From contig JAEXAH010000077.1 of assembly GCA_023458315.1 (NCBI GenBank), forward strand, positions 1 through 35,451: a DNA stretch of 35,451 nt. The letters run 5' to 3'. Below, piece after piece: positions 34,044 to 35,451 of this stretch. Both the position numbers and the translations under genes were made by a program. The stretch's first letter is position 1. Every line of letters begins with the position of its first letter. The DNA is from Pseudomonadota bacterium (GTDB taxonomy: Bacteria > Pseudomonadota > Alphaproteobacteria > Rhodospirillales > Magnetospirillaceae). Below the pieces are notes generated by a model that was not told the origin of the DNA, ran no database searches, and saw only the letters and a program-made list of their open reading frames with translations.

Positions 34044-34052
34044 GGCCGATCC

Positions 34053-34607
34053 TTACCCGATGCGGATGGTGGTGTCGGTGGTGAACGCATACTTCGGCAC
34101 CGGCAGGTTCAGGGGCGCGGGGCCCTTGCGGATGCGGCCGGAAGTATCGTAGTGCGAACCGTGGCACGGGCAGAACCAGCCGTTGTATTCCCCCTTGGGA
34201 TCGGCCGGCTTCTGACCCAGCGGCACGCAGCCGAGATGGGTGCACACACCAATGACGACAAGCCATTCCGGCTTGGTGACGCGATCGGCGTCCTTTTCCG
34301 GATCGCGCAGGTCGGCGCCGTCATCCTTGGCGGCCTGGGCGATCTCGTCCTCGGCGCGATGGCGCACGAAGACCGGCTTGCCCTGCCAGATGACCGTGAC
34401 GGCCTGACCGGTTTGGATGGCGGCGAGATCCACGTCGGTGGTGGACAGCGCCAGGGTATCGGCGGCCGGGTTCATGCTATGCACGAACGGCCACAGGGCG
34501 GCGGCGGTCCCGGCCGCGCCGACGGCGGTGGTGGCGTACAGCAGGAAATCCCGCCGAGTCTGCCCGTCCGTCGACGAGGGCTGGGCATGCGTTGCCGGAT
34601 CAGCCAT
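34053..34607 (-). CDS. petA: Rieske iron-sulfur protein of the bc1 complex
   Basis: The Rieske subunit carries the mobile [2Fe-2S] cluster that oxidises quinol. The 184-residue product has an N-terminal Tat motif TRRDFLLY (17-24) before its membrane helix, and cluster motifs CTHLGC (C122, H124, C127) and CPCHGSH (C146, C148, H149). It is the first gene of petABC; a candidate promoter lies 35-63 nt upstream. Confidence 0.97.
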   Translation of the reverse strand: MADPATHAQPSSTDGQTRRDFLLYATTAVGAAGTAAALWPFVHSMNPAADTLALSTTDVDLAAIQTGQAVTVIWQGKPVFVRHRAEDEIAQAAKDDGADLRDPEKDADRVTKPEWLVVIGVCTHLGCVPLGQKPADPKGEYNGWFCPCHGSHYDTSGRIRKGPAPLNLPVPKYAFTTDTTIRIG

Positions 34608-34641
34608 GACATAACCTCTTGTTGGCCCGCGGAAGCGGCCC

Positions 34642-34670
34642 TATTAACCACATCGGCCGCCATGGATCAA
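34642..34670 (-). promoter_or_regulatory. Candidate petABC promoter
   Basis: On the minus strand, TTGATC (plus 34665-34670) and TTAATA (plus 34642-34647) are spaced by 17 nt, with an expected start about 27 nt before the petA ATG. This is the best sigma70-type match in the 162-bp gap between petA and trmL. Confidence 0.5.
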
Positions 34671-34769
34671 CAGGCGAGTCGGCCAAGAGTTCAGCTTTAA
34701 CTAATTCTGCCCCTTGGTATTTCCAGCACATGCCACCCGCCGCCGCCTTGCCATGACCTGGAGCAAGAA

Positions 34770-35249
34770 ATGACCCGTCCGCGACTGGCGTTATACCAGC
34801 CCGACATCCCCCAGAACGCGGGCGCGCTGCTGCGTCTGGGCGCCTGTCTCGACTTCGGCCTGGACGTGATCGAGCCCTGCGGCTTCATCTGGGACGACAA
34901 GCGCATGCGCCGCGCCGGCATGGATTACGTGGCGCTGGTCCAGGTCACGCGCCACACCTCGTGGAACGCCTTCCGCGAGACGGCCACCCGAACGGGGCGG
35001 CGGGTGGTGCTGCTGTCCACCAAGGCGTCGGAACGTCTTGACCGCTTCACCTTTGCCGCGAACGACATCATCATGGTCGGGCGCGAAAGCGCGGGCGTGC
35101 CCGACGCGGTGGCCGACGCCGCCGACGCCCGGGTCCGCATTCCGCTGACGCCGTCGGCGCGGTCGCTGAACGTGGCCATGGCCGCCGCCATGGCCATGGC
35201 CGAGGCATTGCGCCAGCTTGGGGCCTTTCCGCCGGAGGAGATACCGTGA
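34770..35249 (+). CDS. trmL: tRNA (cytidine(34)-2'-O)-methyltransferase TrmL
   Basis: TrmL is a SPOUT-class enzyme that 2'-O-methylates the wobble position of tRNA-Leu isoacceptors using S-adenosylmethionine. The 159-residue product has the N-terminal ALYQPDIPQNAGALLR motif and the trefoil-knot segments VGRESAGVPD and RIPLTPSARSLNVAMAAAMA. Size and motifs are normal. It is divergent from petABC; its stop overlaps the next start by 4 nt (GTGA). Confidence 0.95.
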   Translation: MTRPRLALYQPDIPQNAGALLRLGACLDFGLDVIEPCGFIWDDKRMRRAGMDYVALVQVTRHTSWNAFRETATRTGRRVVLLSTKASERLDRFTFAANDIIMVGRESAGVPDAVADAADARVRIPLTPSARSLNVAMAAAMAMAEALRQLGAFPPEEIP

Positions 35250-35451
35250 CCGATACCGCGCTGGACCGCATCTACGCCGCCGAGAAGGCCCAAGCCTACG
35301 ACCGCCGCATCCGCGCCGCCATTCCCGGCTACGAGGCGCTGCACCAGTTGGTGTGCATGGTGGTGGCGGAAAGCACCGGCGGCCAGGGCCGGGTGCTGGT
35401 GGCCGGGGCGGGCACCGGGGCGGAATGCGTGGCGCTGGGCCAGGCTTGCCC
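35246..35451 (+). CDS. Class I SAM-dependent methyltransferase, 3' end missing
   Basis: The first 68 codons of a gene that runs off the window. It starts at GTG 35246, overlapping the trmL stop, with GGAGGAG 5 nt upstream. The visible part has an N-terminal helix rich in charged residues (IYAAEKAQAYDRRIRAAIPGY) and then VLVAGAGTGAE, the glycine-rich motif I of Rossmann-fold SAM methyltransferases. The substrate cannot be told from this fragment. Confidence 0.75.
   Translation, partial: MTDTALDRIYAAEKAQAYDRRIRAAIPGYEALHQLVCMVVAESTGGQGRVLVAGAGTGAECVALGQAC

Overview
The window reads as GC-rich chromosomal DNA of an alphaproteobacterium, most likely a Rhodospirillales member of the Magnetospirillum type. 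This is inferred from gene order (uvrC-pgsA-molybdopterin genes, thrC-M16 peptidase, petABC), a phasin gene, a MarR/OmpR-type pair resembling Rhodobacter petP-petR, and an intergenic palindrome family common in alphaproteobacteria. The content is mostly core housekeeping genes. I see no phage, insertion sequence, CRISPR array, rRNA or tRNA.

Layout. 1-3.2 kb: the 3' part of a very large RTX/cadherin-like secreted protein, closed by a hairpin terminator. 3.3-5.0 kb: a Ser/Thr kinase-like protein whose catalytic Asp is Ala (predicted pseudokinase), then a pteridine-reductase-like SDR. 5.0-5.4 kb: an AT-richer gap with a perfect DnaA box, a second inverted box and a palindrome in a promoter-like sequence. 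5.4-10.4 kb: uvrC, pgsA, then mobB-moeA-moaD-moaE linked mostly by 4-nt overlaps. 10.4-14.3 kb: a small helical protein, then a pqi/MCE lipid-transport operon in which PqiA is split into two genes (pqiA1-pqiA2-pqiB-pqiC). 14.3-15.3 kb: a 51-residue membrane protein and a MarC-family membrane protein. 15.3-17.4 kb (minus): aspartate aminotransferase and a divergent RpoH-like sigma factor with a 25-bp tandem repeat upstream. 17.8-19.2 kb: a phasin, a long palindromic repeat and an orphan ParA ATPase.

19.2-24.4 kb: a minus-strand MarR-OmpR-EnvZ cluster, divergent from a chemoreceptor whose periplasmic domain carries a CxxCH haem-c motif, followed by elbB. 24.5-28.8 kb: M32 carboxypeptidase, thrC and an M16 zinc peptidase. 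28.8-31.9 kb: methylthioadenosine salvage genes mtnA and mtnP, flanking a small cysteine-rich protein and an exported protein of unknown function. 32.0-34.6 kb (minus): the complete cytochrome bc1 operon petA-petB-petC with a candidate promoter and a strong terminator. 34.8-35.45 kb: trmL and the start of a methyltransferase.

Connecting themes are respiratory and redox functions: the bc1 complex, a regulatory cluster like the one that controls bc1 in Rhodobacter, and a possible haem-sensing chemoreceptor divergent from that cluster. Cofactor synthesis (molybdopterin, pteridine), methionine salvage and outer-membrane lipid transport make up most of the rest. The best leads for new biology are the haem-c chemoreceptor and the inverted repeat it shares with the petP-like regulator, the pseudokinase, the RpoH paralogue with its tandem repeats, and the small CxxCxxC protein.
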